A DNA stretch of 64,000 nt from Bacteroidota bacterium (GCA_016721435.1 JADKIC010000006.1:62001-126000), one strand, 5' to 3'; positions 9,198-19,248 are shown, counted from the stretch's first letter. Notes: generated from the letters alone by a model not told the origin. Program-made: numbers and translations.

Positions 9198-9691
9198 GTC
9201 ACTTGATTTTTCTTACCACCTTTTTCCATCTTCATTCCAATCAGATCATTCGTTTATTTCGCTTTTCGCAATTTTCGTACCTGCCTGTCGGCAGGCAGGT
9301 TTCGTATCTTTCCTTTCGCTCTCCCCTTTATAAACTTCAGGCGATGCATATACTATTTTTCAATACATTAATATTTTTTAGGGAACCTGCCTGCCGGCAG
9401 GCAGGCGTAGATATCGTTTCTTCGTCCCGAGACAAGTGACGCTGATTTTTTATGCCTGCCCACCGAAGCCTGCTCCTTCACAAAAGTTTTGGAGCACAAA
9501 GTACGCCGTCGCTAAACCTTTGGCGCACATAGTTGGCGAAGGTGGGATTTTCGCGGATTTGATTTCGCAAGTCTAAACATTACCCGTGTCCCTTTCGTAC
9601 CTGCCTGCCGGTTTCGCATATTCGTACATTCGTAATATTCGCGAATTCGCCTATTCGTATTTCGTAACCCCCCCTGAAATTATTTTGCCCC
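9198..9691. repeat. Gene-free stretch with palindromic and TTCGTA-type repeats
   Basis: About 490 bases without a gene. It holds two strong palindromes: 9279-9300 (ACCTGCCTG arms, 4-base centre) and 9386-9405 (CCTGCCTGCCGGCAGGCAGG, perfect). A truncated copy lies at 9599-9612. Around 9450-9540 are degraded pieces similar to the CGAAGC/GCTAAA element seen at 25 and 37 kb. From 9613 to 9668 there is a degenerate run of ATTCGTA/TTCGCGA words. None looks coding. Confidence 0.75.
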
Positions 9692-9883
9692 CTATAAGTC
9701 TTTTAAAAGGTTATCAACTTCACCCTCCGTGCTCCTTAATTTTTCTCTGCAAAGTCGTATCAATTCTGACGCGCGTTTTACATGTTTTGCCAGTGTATCC
9801 ACACCCGTTTCACCGCGTTCGAGTTCTTCGAGGATTTCTTCGAGTTCTGCTTTTGCTTTTTCGTAGCTGAATTTTTCCGCCAT
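9692..9883 (-). CDS. xseB: Exodeoxyribonuclease VII small subunit
   Basis: 63 residues, typical of XseB. The family core is clear: FSYEKAKAELEEILEELERG, then DTLAKHVKRASELIRLCREKLRSTE. XseB binds the large subunit XseA to form exonuclease VII, which degrades single-stranded DNA to oligonucleotides in repair. It begins two bases after the xseA stop, so the two genes are co-transcribed. Confidence 0.95.
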   Translation of the reverse strand: MAEKFSYEKAKAELEEILEELERGETGVDTLAKHVKRASELIRLCREKLRSTEGEVDNLLKDL

Positions 9884-9885
9884 AA

Positions 9886-11268
9886 TTATTTTTTATTTAC
9901 AATAGATTGAAGTTCTCCCTGCTGAAGAACTGTAGTGATTCTGTCGCCATCTTTTACATCTTCGGGACTACTGATGGCTTTGCCGTTGTATAAAGTATAG
10001 CTATATCCTCTGCGTAAGACTTCTGCCGGATCCAGCATTCGTACTGTTGTTTCGTTATTTATTAATTCCTGTTCGTTGTTTTGTAAGAAGGAGATAATAC
10101 CATTTTTTATGCGCGAAGTTTTTTCTTCAAGTGCTGCAGTCTCTAACTGTCGAAAAAGTAATAATTCTTTTTTCAGGGATTGGTGAAACTGTTCGAGGGC
10201 ATGTTGTTCGTGAATGAGTCTACCCTGTAGTAAATGTTTTAAGGAAAATGCGGATTGATCCAGCGTTCGTCCTGCCTTCGAAAGATCAAGCCGGACGCTG
10301 TTGTTCAGGCGATGGGAGGAAGTAGCGATAAATTCCTGATCATAACGAAGTATCTCCCTTGCCATTTCTTCTATCTGTTGCCAATAGGACTCGGTCGTTC
10401 CTCGAAAGCACATTGATGTTCAATAAGGAAATTGGCCACATCGGTGGGCGTCATGCGGTCGGTATGTGCCACTTCATCTACTACGCTTTTGTTGGCCTGG
10501 TGTCCGATGCCCGTGATAACAGGTAGTGGAAATCTGGCGATACCGGCTGCCAGCAGGTAATTATTAAAACATTCCAGACTGGAAGCACCGCCACCCTCTT
10601 ACAATAGCCACCGCGTCAAAATGCTTTATAGGGAAATCATTTTTTATCTGACTGAGTTTCGTCAGGATATCTCCCGCAGCCAAATCTCCCTGCAATAAAG
10701 AAGTGTATAGGGTTAGATGAAACGTATATCCGTAAACGTTAGTATTTAGCCGTGTTACAAAATCTTCATATCCTTTAGAATCTTCTGCAGAAATGACGGC
10801 TATGCGTTGCAGTGATACCGGTAAATCGAGCGATTTATTCCGTTCAAGTAATCCTTCTTTCCGTAATCGCTCTATGGTCTGACGGCGCTCCATCTCCAAT
10901 TGCCCCAGCGTAAAAGCCGGATCAATATCCTGGACCACCAGACTCATTCCGAAACGTTCATGGTACTGCACCTCCACTTGCAGCAACACTTGCATCTGTT
11001 CCCGCAAAGGAGTGCCGGTGGTTTTCACAAAGCGTGGATGAATCCTGTCATAAGTACCGGCCCAGATAATCCCCCGAAATTCAGCTTTGGGTGTACTCCC
11101 CATCTCATCCTTCTCCACCAATTGCAGGTAACAATGTCCCCTGCTGATTTTAAGCCCCACAATCTCCGCCGTCACCCAATACCGCTCCCCGCTAAAATGC
11201 ATCCTGAAAATCCCGGCTACGATGGCGGAGAGTTCAGAGAGTTTGAGGATATTAGGGGTGGTATTCAC
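9886..11268 (-). CDS. xseA: Exodeoxyribonuclease VII large subunit, two compensating frameshifts
   Basis: The N-terminal OB-fold (LKLSELSAIVAGIF, ERYWVTAEIVGLK, GHCYLQLVEKD) and the start of the catalytic domain (RIAVISAEDSKGYEDFV) read in one frame down to AIVRG near 10600. An extra base in the CCC run at 10594-10596 shifts the frame. The shifted frame then gives GGASSLECFNNYLLAAGI, PVITGIGHQANKSVVDEVAH and TDRMTPTDVANFLIEH, all typical XseA. A missing base at the GG pair 10393-10394 restores the original frame (ESYWQQIEEMAREI) through the coiled-coil and C-terminal part (PAEVLRRGYSYTLYNGK) to 9886. Two opposite single-base errors in a conserved housekeeping gene suggest sequencing error rather than decay. 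Confidence 0.85.
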
Positions 11269-11480
11269 TCTGCGAAGATAATATTCCTTCGGGTAATTTC
11301 AGAGGAGATCTAACAGGATAACGCTGAAGGAAATGTGGATGGTAATGGATTTGTCTTTAAAGATATAAATGCTTTTTGCATCTTTGTTACTGGAAGATTG
11401 TCAATGGAAAAACAATCTGTTGGCAAGAATTCCTTATTTAGCGCACTTCCATGTTTTCAAATTCACTAGAAGCATACACT

Positions 11481-11798
11481 ATGAAATGGTACCAACAATT
11501 GCTAATCGGAATTTATAGTCTTGCTGCGCTGTATTTTCTCTATCAGGGTGTCTTGCATTTGATAGCGTATTTTTTGAATAAATCCAACGGGCAACAGGAT
11601 TCATTTTTTGAAACAGGAAGATTAATCGCTATCGGAGGTGTTCTATCCTTCTTTGCAGCAGGGGCTTATTATTTTGTAAAGAACCCTTCTGAAGGAACAA
11701 TTGGTTCATTCCTCCTTTACTTTCCTTTGGTAATTCTGGTGGTTTTTGTAATTTGGACGATCATTCTGATCATTTCCTCCGGAGGACGATGGAATTGA
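11481..11798 (+). CDS. Small three-helix membrane protein 1
   Basis: 105 residues from the ATG at 11481; an earlier ATG at 11451 is possible, but MKWYQQLLIGIYSLAALYF is the natural membrane-protein start. Three hydrophobic segments (about residues 5-30, 47-66 and 75-98) end in a short polar GGRWN. No family recognised. It is the first of three consecutive genes of similar size and topology. Confidence 0.6.
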   Translation: MKWYQQLLIGIYSLAALYFLYQGVLHLIAYFLNKSNGQQDSFFETGRLIAIGGVLSFFAAGAYYFVKNPSEGTIGSFLLYFPLVILVVFVIWTIILIISSGGRWN

Positions 11799-11844
11799 TC
11801 CCTCTTTATTTAGATTCTAAACACTAATTGAAAAGAAAGAAAAT

Positions 11845-12147
11845 ATGTTTATCGCAAAAGTGTTATTCTATGGAATGTTTGGAATTTGTTGTCTGCTGTC
11901 GTTATATTTTTTCCTGAGTCCGGTTAATAATATACTATACCACTCCTTTGTCAGAACATCAGAAAATGTAATATTTTTAATTGCGGCATTGGTGCTTTCC
12001 GGTGGCTTGTATTGGTCTTATCAAATTGTTCAGGGAACAGAAAAATACTGGAATGGCTTCGGAGTATTGGTGCTGGGATTAATCGTTTCTATTTTAATAA
12101 TTTTAATTGGATTATTATTTTTCAATGGCCCTCTAAAATGGAATTGA
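11845..12147 (+). CDS. Small three-helix membrane protein 2
   Basis: 100 residues with three hydrophobic segments. It ends in GPLKWN, like the GGRWN end of the preceding gene, and shares the pattern SYQIVQGTEKYWNGFG with the next protein (AYQMGELNEKYYQGLG). These similarities suggest three diverged paralogues. The next gene starts one base after its stop, so translation is probably coupled. Function unknown. Confidence 0.65.
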   Translation: MFIAKVLFYGMFGICCLLSLYFFLSPVNNILYHSFVRTSENVIFLIAALVLSGGLYWSYQIVQGTEKYWNGFGVLVLGLIVSILIILIGLLFFNGPLKWN

Positions 12148-12148
12148 A

Positions 12149-12445
12149 ATGAGTTTTATAATAAAATTACTCTATTATTTTCTACTGTTCATGACGAGCG
12201 TGCTTTCAGTCTTCTACTTGTACACAGCTATTTTTAAGCGACATGTAGGCGAAAATCCCTATTTCCTTAAGGAATTAATGGGGGTGGCTTCATTAGCCGT
12301 ACTATGGTTTTTATATAAAGCCTATCAAATGGGGGAGCTCAATGAAAAATATTATCAGGGATTAGGATGTATATTGAGTTCCTGGTTGTGCTGGGTTGTG
12401 GTGATCGGAATTGCATTACTCATACACTACGTGCGCTTCCGATAA
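12149..12445 (+). CDS. Small three-helix membrane protein 3
   Basis: 98 residues with three hydrophobic segments and a basic end (IHYVRFR). It starts one base after the previous stop. Its last 19 bases overlap the end of the convergent ABC permease gene at 12427, a tail-to-tail overlap. Function unknown. Confidence 0.6.
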   Translation: MSFIIKLLYYFLLFMTSVLSVFYLYTAIFKRHVGENPYFLKELMGVASLAVLWFLYKAYQMGELNEKYYQGLGCILSSWLCWVVVIGIALLIHYVRFR

Positions 12446-13544
12446 CTCATCACCGCCCAACCATTCAATACTAGCGCGAAGATGGAGATGATGCCCAGAT
12501 GTCTGGCGATATCATTAAATCCACTTCCCTTCAGCACCACCATCCGCATCACTTCAATAAAGTAGGTGACCGGATTAAACCAGGTAACTACTTGTGCCCA
12601 TTTTGGCATGCTGTCGATGGAAGTATACAATCCCCCATGAGAATAAATATCATCATAAGAAAGAAAGCAATGAGCATAGCTTGTTGTTGTGTTTGTGCAA
12701 TGGTAGAGATGAGCAAACCCAGGCCCAGCACTGCCAGGAGGAAAACGGATGCAAACAGATAGATCAATCCTATGTTTCCAACGGGGATAATCCCATAAAA
12801 TATTCGGGAGATGATTAATCCCAAAGTGAGTACGATCATGCCCATGACCCAAAATGGAATCAGCTTGCCGAGGATGAAGTGATGTTTGCGTATAGGCGTT
12901 ACATTTATCTGTTCAATCGTTCCCACTTCTTTTTCTTTCACGATGTTTAAGGCGGTGAGGAATGCACCGATCATGGTGAGTAATACCACCAGTATGCCGG
13001 GCACCATGAAGAGTTTATAGTTCATGTGGAGGTTGTACCAGTTTCTTGGTATGACTTCTACTCGGGGAATTTCATCAAATTTCGGGAATTGAATCCATTG
13101 TGTTCGCACTTCCTGATTGTAATCGCGTAAGATGGTGTTCAGATAGGCTGCGCCCAGATTAGCCCGCATCCCGTTGATGGCATTCACAGCGATGAATAAC
13201 TTCGCTTCATTTTCCCGTACCAGGGTTCTTTCAAATCCGGCAGGGATTTCCAGAATGATATCGCTTCGATCATGCTCTACATCTTCCAGCGCTGCTTTGT
13301 AATTGTCGTGATAGCCACTTAGCAAAAATGAGCCTGAAGAAGTTATTTTACGGATCATCTCTCTCGAATAAGTGGTATGATCCTGATCAATGACAGTAAT
13401 GTTTACATTTCTGATTTCATAATCGGCCACCTGTGGTAAAATGATGAGTTGAATCACAGGCATAATGAACATCATGCGTAAGATCGCAGGGTTCCGGAAA
13501 ATTTGCCGGAATTCTTTCTGCAACAAAAATCGGAGGCTGCGCAT
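12427..13544 (-). CDS. ABC-2 type permease, last gene of the export operon, one frameshift
   Basis: The N-terminus (MRSLRFLLQKEFRQIFRNPA, then ILRMMFIMPVIQLIILPQVA) and the long periplasmic loop match YhhJ/YbhR-type permeases. The membrane core follows from PGILVVLLTMIGAFLTALN, with the conserved VKEKEVGTIEQINVTPI. The frame breaks in the C5 run at 12632-12636. One more C (ILMGGLYTSIDSMPKWAQVV) joins the C-terminal part WFNPVTYFIEVMRMVVLKGS to AVMSYRKRT at 12427, giving about 372 residues. The break is in a homopolymer, so an assembly error is likely. It starts one base after the paired permease gene ends. Confidence 0.85.
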
Positions 13545-13545
13545 C

Positions 13546-14660
13546 TCAGGTAGTGGCTAAACGAATATTATATTTTTTAATACTCAAAGTCAGATAAGCT
13601 ATGGTCATCACAAGCAGCACCAACACTTCTTTCCAGATGATGCTCAGACCAACACCTTTTATCATCACCGCTTTGACAATGTAATAGTACCATTTTGCGG
13701 GCACCAGGTTCGACATAAACTGCAGCGGTGGAGGCATGTTTTCAATCGGGAACATAAATCCACTTAGCATGAGTGTAGGGAGAAATAATCCCATGAGTGA
13801 AATGAGCATCGCCGTTTGCTGACTCGCAGTGATGGAGGAGATAAGCATTCCCAAAGATAGACTAGTGACGGTGAAAAGTAAACTCAGCAAGACCAATAGC
13901 ACGATACTACCGGCTATGGGTAACCCCAAAACAAAAACACTCAACAAGAGAATGCTGGCAATATTGATGGCCGAGAGCAGCAGGTAAGGAGTACTCTTGG
14001 CGAGAATCACGAGCACGGGTTGTAGCGGGGAAACCAGTAAGACTTCCATCGTCCCGGTTTCTTTTTCTCTTACTATAGCAATAGATGTCATCAGCGTGCA
14101 CACCAACATCAATACCATAGCCATGACTCCCGGTACAAAATTGTATGCTCCTTTTAACTGCGGATTGTACAACATGCGTACTTCAGGTATAATCGTATAA
14201 GGTAGTTTTTTTCCTTCATTGAGGTCGCTTTGAAAGTCACCGGTAATGGCCTGGATATAGTTCGTCAAAGTAGTACCTGTGTTGGGATCGGAAGCATCAG
14301 CAATGATTTGTACTTGTACTTTATTCTGATGTTTAATATTCTCGCCAAAGTTTTCCGGAATGACTACCACCAGTTTAATGAGACCTCGCTTGAATGCAGC
14401 ATCTGCCTGATCAGCGCCACTTAGTTGCTCTTCAATATCAAAATAGCGACTTGCTTCTATGCGTTGCATGAGCGATTGGGAAGATGCATCCGACTCAGGT
14501 CGACGATGGCGATGCGGGAATTTTTAATTTCATTGGTGAGCGCAAATCCGAAAATGAAAATTTGTACAATAGGCAATCCGAATAAGATGAAGAGCGTTTT
14601 CTTATCTCTCCAGATATGAAACCATTCTTTTTTGACGAAAGCAAGGAATTGTTCTTTCAT
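13546..14660 (-). CDS. ABC-2 type permease, partner of the preceding one, one frameshift
   Basis: The natural start is the ATG at 14660 (MKEQFLAFVKKEWFHIWRDK), directly after the ATPase stop. The first frame continues to IAIVDLS. A missing base at the CC pair 14490-14491 then separates it from DASSQSLMQRIEASRYF and the rest, which runs to 13546. Corrected length is about 372 residues, matching the partner permease. The periplasmic domain has the VQIIADASDPNTGTT segment seen in ABC-2 transporters, and VREKETGTMEVLLVSPLQP is the conserved cytoplasmic loop. Confidence 0.85.
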
Positions 14661-14661
14661 A

Positions 14662-15420
14662 TCAGTCGGCTTGTCGGGTGGCGTTGCGGGCGAGTTGCAG
14701 GAAGACATCGTTCATTGTGGGTGCACTGAACTGTTGCTTAAGCGCAGAAGGTGTACCCAATGCCGCAATACTTCCATCCACCATAATGGATACCCGATCA
14801 CAATACTCTGCCTCATCCATATAATGTGTGGTGACAAAGATGGTTGTTCCCTTTCTTGCGGAAGCATAAATCATCTCCCAGAATTCCCTGCGTGTGAGCG
14901 GATCTACACCACCGGTAGGCTCATCCAGAAATACTACTTTGGGGGCATGGATGATGGCAATACTAAACGATAGTTTTTGTTTCCAACCCAACGGCAACGA
15001 TTTAACCAGCTTTTTCTTTTCATGCTCCATTTTAAGTTCTTGAAGTAATGAAGCACTTTTGTCCCTGATCTCCTGATTGCTCAATCCATAAATACCGGCA
15101 TAGAAGGTAATATTTTCCATAACAGTCAGGTCTTCGTACAAAGAAAATTTCTGACTCATATATCCAATGTTTTTCTTGATAGCTTCCGGTTGATGAGACA
15201 CATCGTATCCTGCAACACTTGCACTGCCGGAGCTGGGCTTACTCAATCCGCAAAGCATGCGCATAGCAGTGGTTTTGCCTGCACCATTCGCTCCGAGAAA
15301 TCCGAAAATCTCCCCGCGACTTACCGTGAAGCTGATTTGATCTACTGCAGTGAATGCGCCAAAAGTCTTGGTGAGCTTCTCAGCGGTGATGGCGTATTCC
15401 TGATTGTTTCCTCTTTCCAA
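14662..15420 (-). CDS. ABC transporter ATP-binding protein, intact subunit
   Basis: 252 residues with a complete nucleotide-binding domain: Walker A GANGAGKTT, Q-loop MSQKFSLYEDLTV, Walker B VVFLDEPTGGVDP and H-loop FVTTHYMDEAEYCD. The signature region is divergent (SLPLGWKQKLSFSIAI in place of LSGGxxQR), as is usual in this DrrA/YbhF-type family. It is flanked by a second ATPase and two permeases, which suggests a heteromeric ABC-2 exporter. Confidence 0.9.
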   Translation of the reverse strand: MERGNNQEYAITAEKLTKTFGAFTAVDQISFTVSRGEIFGFLGANGAGKTTAMRMLCGLSKPSSGSASVAGYDVSHQPEAIKKNIGYMSQKFSLYEDLTVMENITFYAGIYGLSNQEIRDKSASLLQELKMEHEKKKLVKSLPLGWKQKLSFSIAIIHAPKVVFLDEPTGGVDPLTRREFWEMIYASARKGTTIFVTTHYMDEAEYCDRVSIMVDGSIAALGTPSALKQQFSAPTMNDVFLQLARNATRQAD

Positions 15421-15450
15421 GGTGTGTTTGATCTTTTTAACGGTTATAAA

Positions 15451-16363
15451 TTATACTTGCATTTCATAGATAAAGCAATCTTCAATATCCGCGTTCACTC
15501 TTTTTATTTCAGTGTTCATTGGTGCTTGCAAAGCAGTCCGTAATAAATCCTCAGTCATTGTTTCATCTTGCGCAACTACATGATGAAATTCTCCGAAAGG
15601 ATAGGCGTTTAGTACACCCCGTGTTTCTTTTAACTGGTGAAGCAGCCTGTACATGTCCTCTCCCTTTACAGCATATAGCGGTCGGTTAAAATTTTGGATG
15701 ATATTTTCCGGCGTATCAATTTTTAAAAACCGACCTTCCTGCATTAAGGCTACCCGGTCGCAAAGAGAAGCTTCATCCATATAGGGTGTGGAGACGAGGA
15801 TGGTGATGCCCTGATCTTTTAATCGCTTTAGCATTTCTCAGAATTCTTTGCGGGATACCGCATCGACACCGGTGGTAGGCTCATCCAGAAAGAGAACCGA
15901 TGGTTGATGGATGAGTGCACAACAGAGCGCCAGTTTTTGTTTCATCCCACCCGATAGTTTTCCAGCCGGACGATCAGCAAATGGTGCCAATTGTTCGTAG
16001 ATATCCTTTATTAAATGATAGTTTTCTTTAACGGTAGTCTTGAATATAGTTGCGAAAAAATTCAGATTTTCTTCAACAGATAAATCGTGGTATAAAGAGA
16101 ACCTGCCGGGCATATATCCGACACGCTGCCGGATCTTTTGATAGTCTTTAACCACATCGAAGCCATCTACACTTGCCGTTCCTTCATCTGCAAGAAGCAA
16201 GGTCACAAGGATCCTGAATAAAGTGGTTTTTCCAGCACCATCCGGACCAATAAAGCCAAATAACTCTCCTTTATCTACAGAAAAAGAGAGGGGTTAAAGC
16301 TTCCACCTGTTCTTTTCCGTTTTTATAGGATTTTCGTATATTCGTTGCTGTTATGGCTTTCAT
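15451..16363 (-). CDS. ABC transporter ATP-binding protein, with one frameshift and one in-frame stop
   Basis: The start is the ATG at 16363 (MKAITATNIRKSYKNGKEQV). A missing base in the G-run 16290-16293 shifts the frame. From there ELFGFIGPDGAGKTTLFRI (Walker A), YMPGRFSLYHDL, LSGGMKQKLALCCAL and VLFLDEPTTGVDAVSRKEF are continuous. A TGA at 15838-15840 then stands where the neighbour has Trp (RREFWEM), followed in the same frame by EMLKRLKDQGITILVSTPYMDEASLCDRV to 15451. The H-loop His is Pro here (STPYMDEA), while the neighbouring ATPase has THYMDEA, so this may be the catalytically degenerate half of a pair. Corrected length is about 304 residues. Confidence 0.8.
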
Positions 16364-16394
16364 TTAAGTATCGTATAGTAGATTACATGTAGTA

Positions 16395-17327
16395 TTAGAA
16401 CTTGACTTCTCCATACATTCCAATTTTGATAGTCCCGTCATTTTTTACTTTGATTTTTGTGGCATAGACCAGATGTGCCCGCTCTTCCTTGGTTTGGATG
16501 GTTTTGGGAGTGAATTCCGCTTTGTCGCTGATCCAGGTAATCGTACCTTCCGACTCATTGTATCCATCGTTTCCGTTGTCAACAAGTACTTTTACTTTTT
16601 GTCCGATTTTGATGGCCGGCAATTGATCTCCACTGAGGTATGCTTTGAGCGTCATGGTAGAGATGTCAGCAATTTTATATAGTGCTTTGCCGGGGGCGGT
16701 CATTTCACCCATTTCTGCATAATTCGTTAATACAGTGCCGGTAGTGGGATTCAACAGGTAGGCTTTGTTTAATTGGTCTTCCAGTTGTGCTTTTCTTTTT
16801 TCCAGTGGCAACTCTTCACTGAGTATACCGCGATTCTGTGTGTTTATGCTGGCTTTTTGCTGTTCCAGTTGTCTTTCGGTGAGTAGTAATTGTTGTCGCG
16901 CAATATTGACCTGCGTTTCCAGATCATCCAGTTGTTTGGTGGTGGCGGCATCTTCTTTTACAAGATTGGCTATTCTGTTTTTTTCACGTTCTGCGGCTTG
17001 TAGCTGTATGCGCTGAACTTCTATCTGTTGTTCGAGCGTGCGGAGATAAGGTTGGATGTCTGTGGTTTTCTGTTGCAAGGCACCAATGCTTGCCTCCACC
17101 TGTTCCGTTTGTAATTTTAATGCAGTAGTGTCGATGATAGCAGCCAATTGTCCTTGTTGCAGGAGGCTACCTTCATTAGCATTCATGACGAGAATGCGTC
17201 CGGAAGTTTCCGAAGAGACGATGACTTCATCCGCCTCGAAGGTGCCTGAAGCATCAAAATCGCCATTGCTGTTGTTGCAGCTGTTCAGCAGAATTCCGGA
17301 GAGAAGGAGATAGATATATTTTTTCAT
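16395..17327 (-). CDS. HlyD-family periplasmic adaptor (membrane fusion) lipoprotein
   Basis: 310 residues. The signal peptide ends at a lipobox-like LLNSC. A lipoyl half-motif (SSETSGRILVMNANEGSLLQ) precedes a long coiled coil (about residues 75-180, many EQQ and RQQ heptads). The second half of the lipoyl domain (ATTGTVLTNYAEMGE region) and beta-barrel segments follow. It would bridge the ABC-2 permeases and the TolC-like channel encoded next to it. It matches the YhiI/EmrA-like adaptors found with YbhF-type exporters. Confidence 0.9.
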   Translation of the reverse strand: MKKYIYLLLSGILLNSCNNSNGDFDASGTFEADEVIVSSETSGRILVMNANEGSLLQQGQLAAIIDTTALKLQTEQVEASIGALQQKTTDIQPYLRTLEQQIEVQRIQLQAAEREKNRIANLVKEDAATTKQLDDLETQVNIARQQLLLTERQLEQQKASINTQNRGILSEELPLEKRKAQLEDQLNKAYLLNPTTGTVLTNYAEMGEMTAPGKALYKIADISTMTLKAYLSGDQLPAIKIGQKVKVLVDNGNDGYNESEGTITWISDKAEFTPKTIQTKEERAHLVYATKIKVKNDGTIKIGMYGEVKF

Positions 17328-17338
17328 GGTTAGAAGAA

Positions 17339-18607
17339 TCAGGGATGTTCAATGTAATCGTTATAGTCGAGCTGTACCTGTAGGAGTTGTAAGTTATGCA
17401 GGAGTTGCATCTGCCTCGCCTGATCAGCTGCATTCACCACGCGCAGGTAATCGGAGGAAGTGATGACACCATTCTCTAGTTGGGCCTTAGAAGCTTTCAT
17501 AATCTCTTCGCGTAATGAAATTATTTCAACATCATCTTTCAAAAGCAATCGATACTTTTCGATATCATTTCGGTATTGCTCCACCGTTATATTGGCGTTG
17601 AGAAGATACAACTCCTTCTGTACTTGAATGGAACTGCGGCTGAGGGTGTTTACTTTTCTTTCCGCTCGCAAACTATAGAGGGCACCCAGGTTCCAGTTCA
17701 ATCGTGCACCTGCTATGTAGAACCATTCGAAGCTGTTCTGCAACATATTTAGTCCCGGCCGGCCATAACCGCCTTGAGCAAACAAACTCAAGCGGGGAAG
17801 ACTTTTACTTCCTAGTAATTTCTTTTGTGATTCGACCAAACTATCTTGTGCCATAAATAGTCCTAATTCCGGTCGCTGAATCGTAAATGAAAGTGGGTTA
17901 GTGGTAATTACTTCCGGACGAATAAATTGCACGCGCTCTTCGTACGTCTTTCCGGTAAAAAAGGAAAGTGATTTTAAAAGGGCAATTCTGGTACTTTTTA
18001 GCTCATTGCGGCGTTGATTATTTTTCAGTTCTTCCGCTTGCAATTGCGCAAGTTGTGAACGAAAGGCGGTTCCATTTCTTACTGCGGCATCCATACGTTT
18101 AATGCCTGCCTGCAGATCGGATTCCACGAGATCGGTTTGACGAATTTGCTCATCCATCATCAGTACACCAAGGTAAAATTGTCGCACCCGTTCCCGCATC
18201 TTTTGCATCTCTACATTAATCTTTCCCTGTTCCACCTGCGCACTCGCCCGTTGAATGTGCTTTTGGTTGTTGATATTTCCGCCATCGTATAGGATCTGAC
18301 TTACGTCTGCAACAATTTTATATTGGTCCTTCTCAAGAGGTTCAATCGATACGCCGGGTAGAGGTAGGGTGAATGGCAATGAAGTCACCTCCGACTGATA
18401 ACTCGCCTGACCATTGATATTTAGTTGCGGGAGGTAGGCTCTGTTCAGCGCGGCGAGACTAAAATGCCGGCTTTCTTCAATAAGATTCCGTTGACTGACC
18501 AGTGGATAGTGCGCCATAGCTTCTTGCAAAATAGTTTCCAGTGGAACAGTCTCCTGCGCAGGGAGTCCTGTGGTATACAGGCAAAGGAGAAACAAGAGTT
18601 TTTTCAT
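17339..18607 (-). CDS. TolC-family outer-membrane efflux protein
   Basis: 422 residues with the signal peptide MKKLLFLLCLYTTGLPAQ. Two related halves each have long helical hairpins (AQLQAEELKNNQRRNEL; SLREEIMKASKAQLENG) and beta segments (LPQLNINGQASY; LPRLSLFAQGGYGRPGLN), the usual outer-membrane efflux layout. It forms the exit duct for the adaptor and ABC exporter encoded downstream. The adaptor gene starts 11 bases after its stop. Confidence 0.9.
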   Translation of the reverse strand: MKKLLFLLCLYTTGLPAQETVPLETILQEAMAHYPLVSQRNLIEESRHFSLAALNRAYLPQLNINGQASYQSEVTSLPFTLPLPGVSIEPLEKDQYKIVADVSQILYDGGNINNQKHIQRASAQVEQGKINVEMQKMRERVRQFYLGVLMMDEQIRQTDLVESDLQAGIKRMDAAVRNGTAFRSQLAQLQAEELKNNQRRNELKSTRIALLKSLSFFTGKTYEERVQFIRPEVITTNPLSFTIQRPELGLFMAQDSLVESQKKLLGSKSLPRLSLFAQGGYGRPGLNMLQNSFEWFYIAGARLNWNLGALYSLRAERKVNTLSRSSIQVQKELYLLNANITVEQYRNDIEKYRLLLKDDVEIISLREEIMKASKAQLENGVITSSDYLRVVNAADQARQMQLLHNLQLLQVQLDYNDYIEHP

Positions 18608-18611
18608 CGTG

Positions 18612-19244
18612 TTAATTATTTACCGGGATTTCAATAGCGTATCGTATAAATTGCATCATACTTTTTTTACGTTGAGTCATCAGTTCCTGAAATTCACGGT
18701 CAGCCATCAACGTTAGACGCTGCAGCATCGGTCGTGAAGCGAAGGGAAAGACGGTCATACTCATCACGTTCATCCATAATTCCCGGGGATTCATGGTGCG
18801 GATTTTTCCTTCCCTCATTTCATTGGCAATTTGTTGCAGGAAGCGGGCGAAGGGAGGTTCTCCGGGTAGTTTATTCATGAATTTTTCAAAAAACCGTTCG
18901 GGATCGCGGTGAATTTCAGTCAGGACAAATAGTGGGAGATCCGGCTTCTCTATCAGAAGGGAAAGATGCGCGTCCACATACTGCTCTGTTTTTTCCAATA
19001 CGCTGCCTTCACCGGAAAATATGGAATGCAGTTTCGGGATAAATTCCGCAAAGGCATCATTAAATACCAGCTCAAACAAAGACTCTTTATTCTTATAGTA
19101 ATAATGCAACAAGGCTTTATTTATCCCGGCGGCATCAGCAATACTTTGCATCCTTGCTCCATTAAAGCCTCCACGAATAAATTCGCTCCGCGCAGCAGCC
19201 AGAATCTTATCGCGACTTTTAATATCAGGTTCTTTCTTATCCAA
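18612..19244 (-). CDS. TetR/AcrR-family transcriptional regulator of the export operon
   Basis: 210 residues. The N-terminal helix-turn-helix is typical (RDKILAAARSEFIRGGFNGA, then MQSIADAAGINKALLHYYYK, KESLF). The C-terminal ligand-binding domain is not specific. As first gene of the minus-strand operon, four bases before the tolC gene, it probably represses its own operon and responds to an exported compound. Two inverted repeats upstream are candidate operators. Confidence 0.9.
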   Translation of the reverse strand: MDKKEPDIKSRDKILAAARSEFIRGGFNGARMQSIADAAGINKALLHYYYKNKESLFELVFNDAFAEFIPKLHSIFSGEGSVLEKTEQYVDAHLSLLIEKPDLPLFVLTEIHRDPERFFEKFMNKLPGEPPFARFLQQIANEMREGKIRTMNPRELWMNVMSMTVFPFASRPMLQRLTLMADREFQELMTQRKKSMMQFIRYAIEIPVNN

Positions 19245-19248
19245 GTGG

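Noticed and set aside
15838..15840. TGA recoded as Trp
   Set aside because: Intact genes here end in TGA (for example the EamA gene at 6451-6453), and this gene carries another defect.
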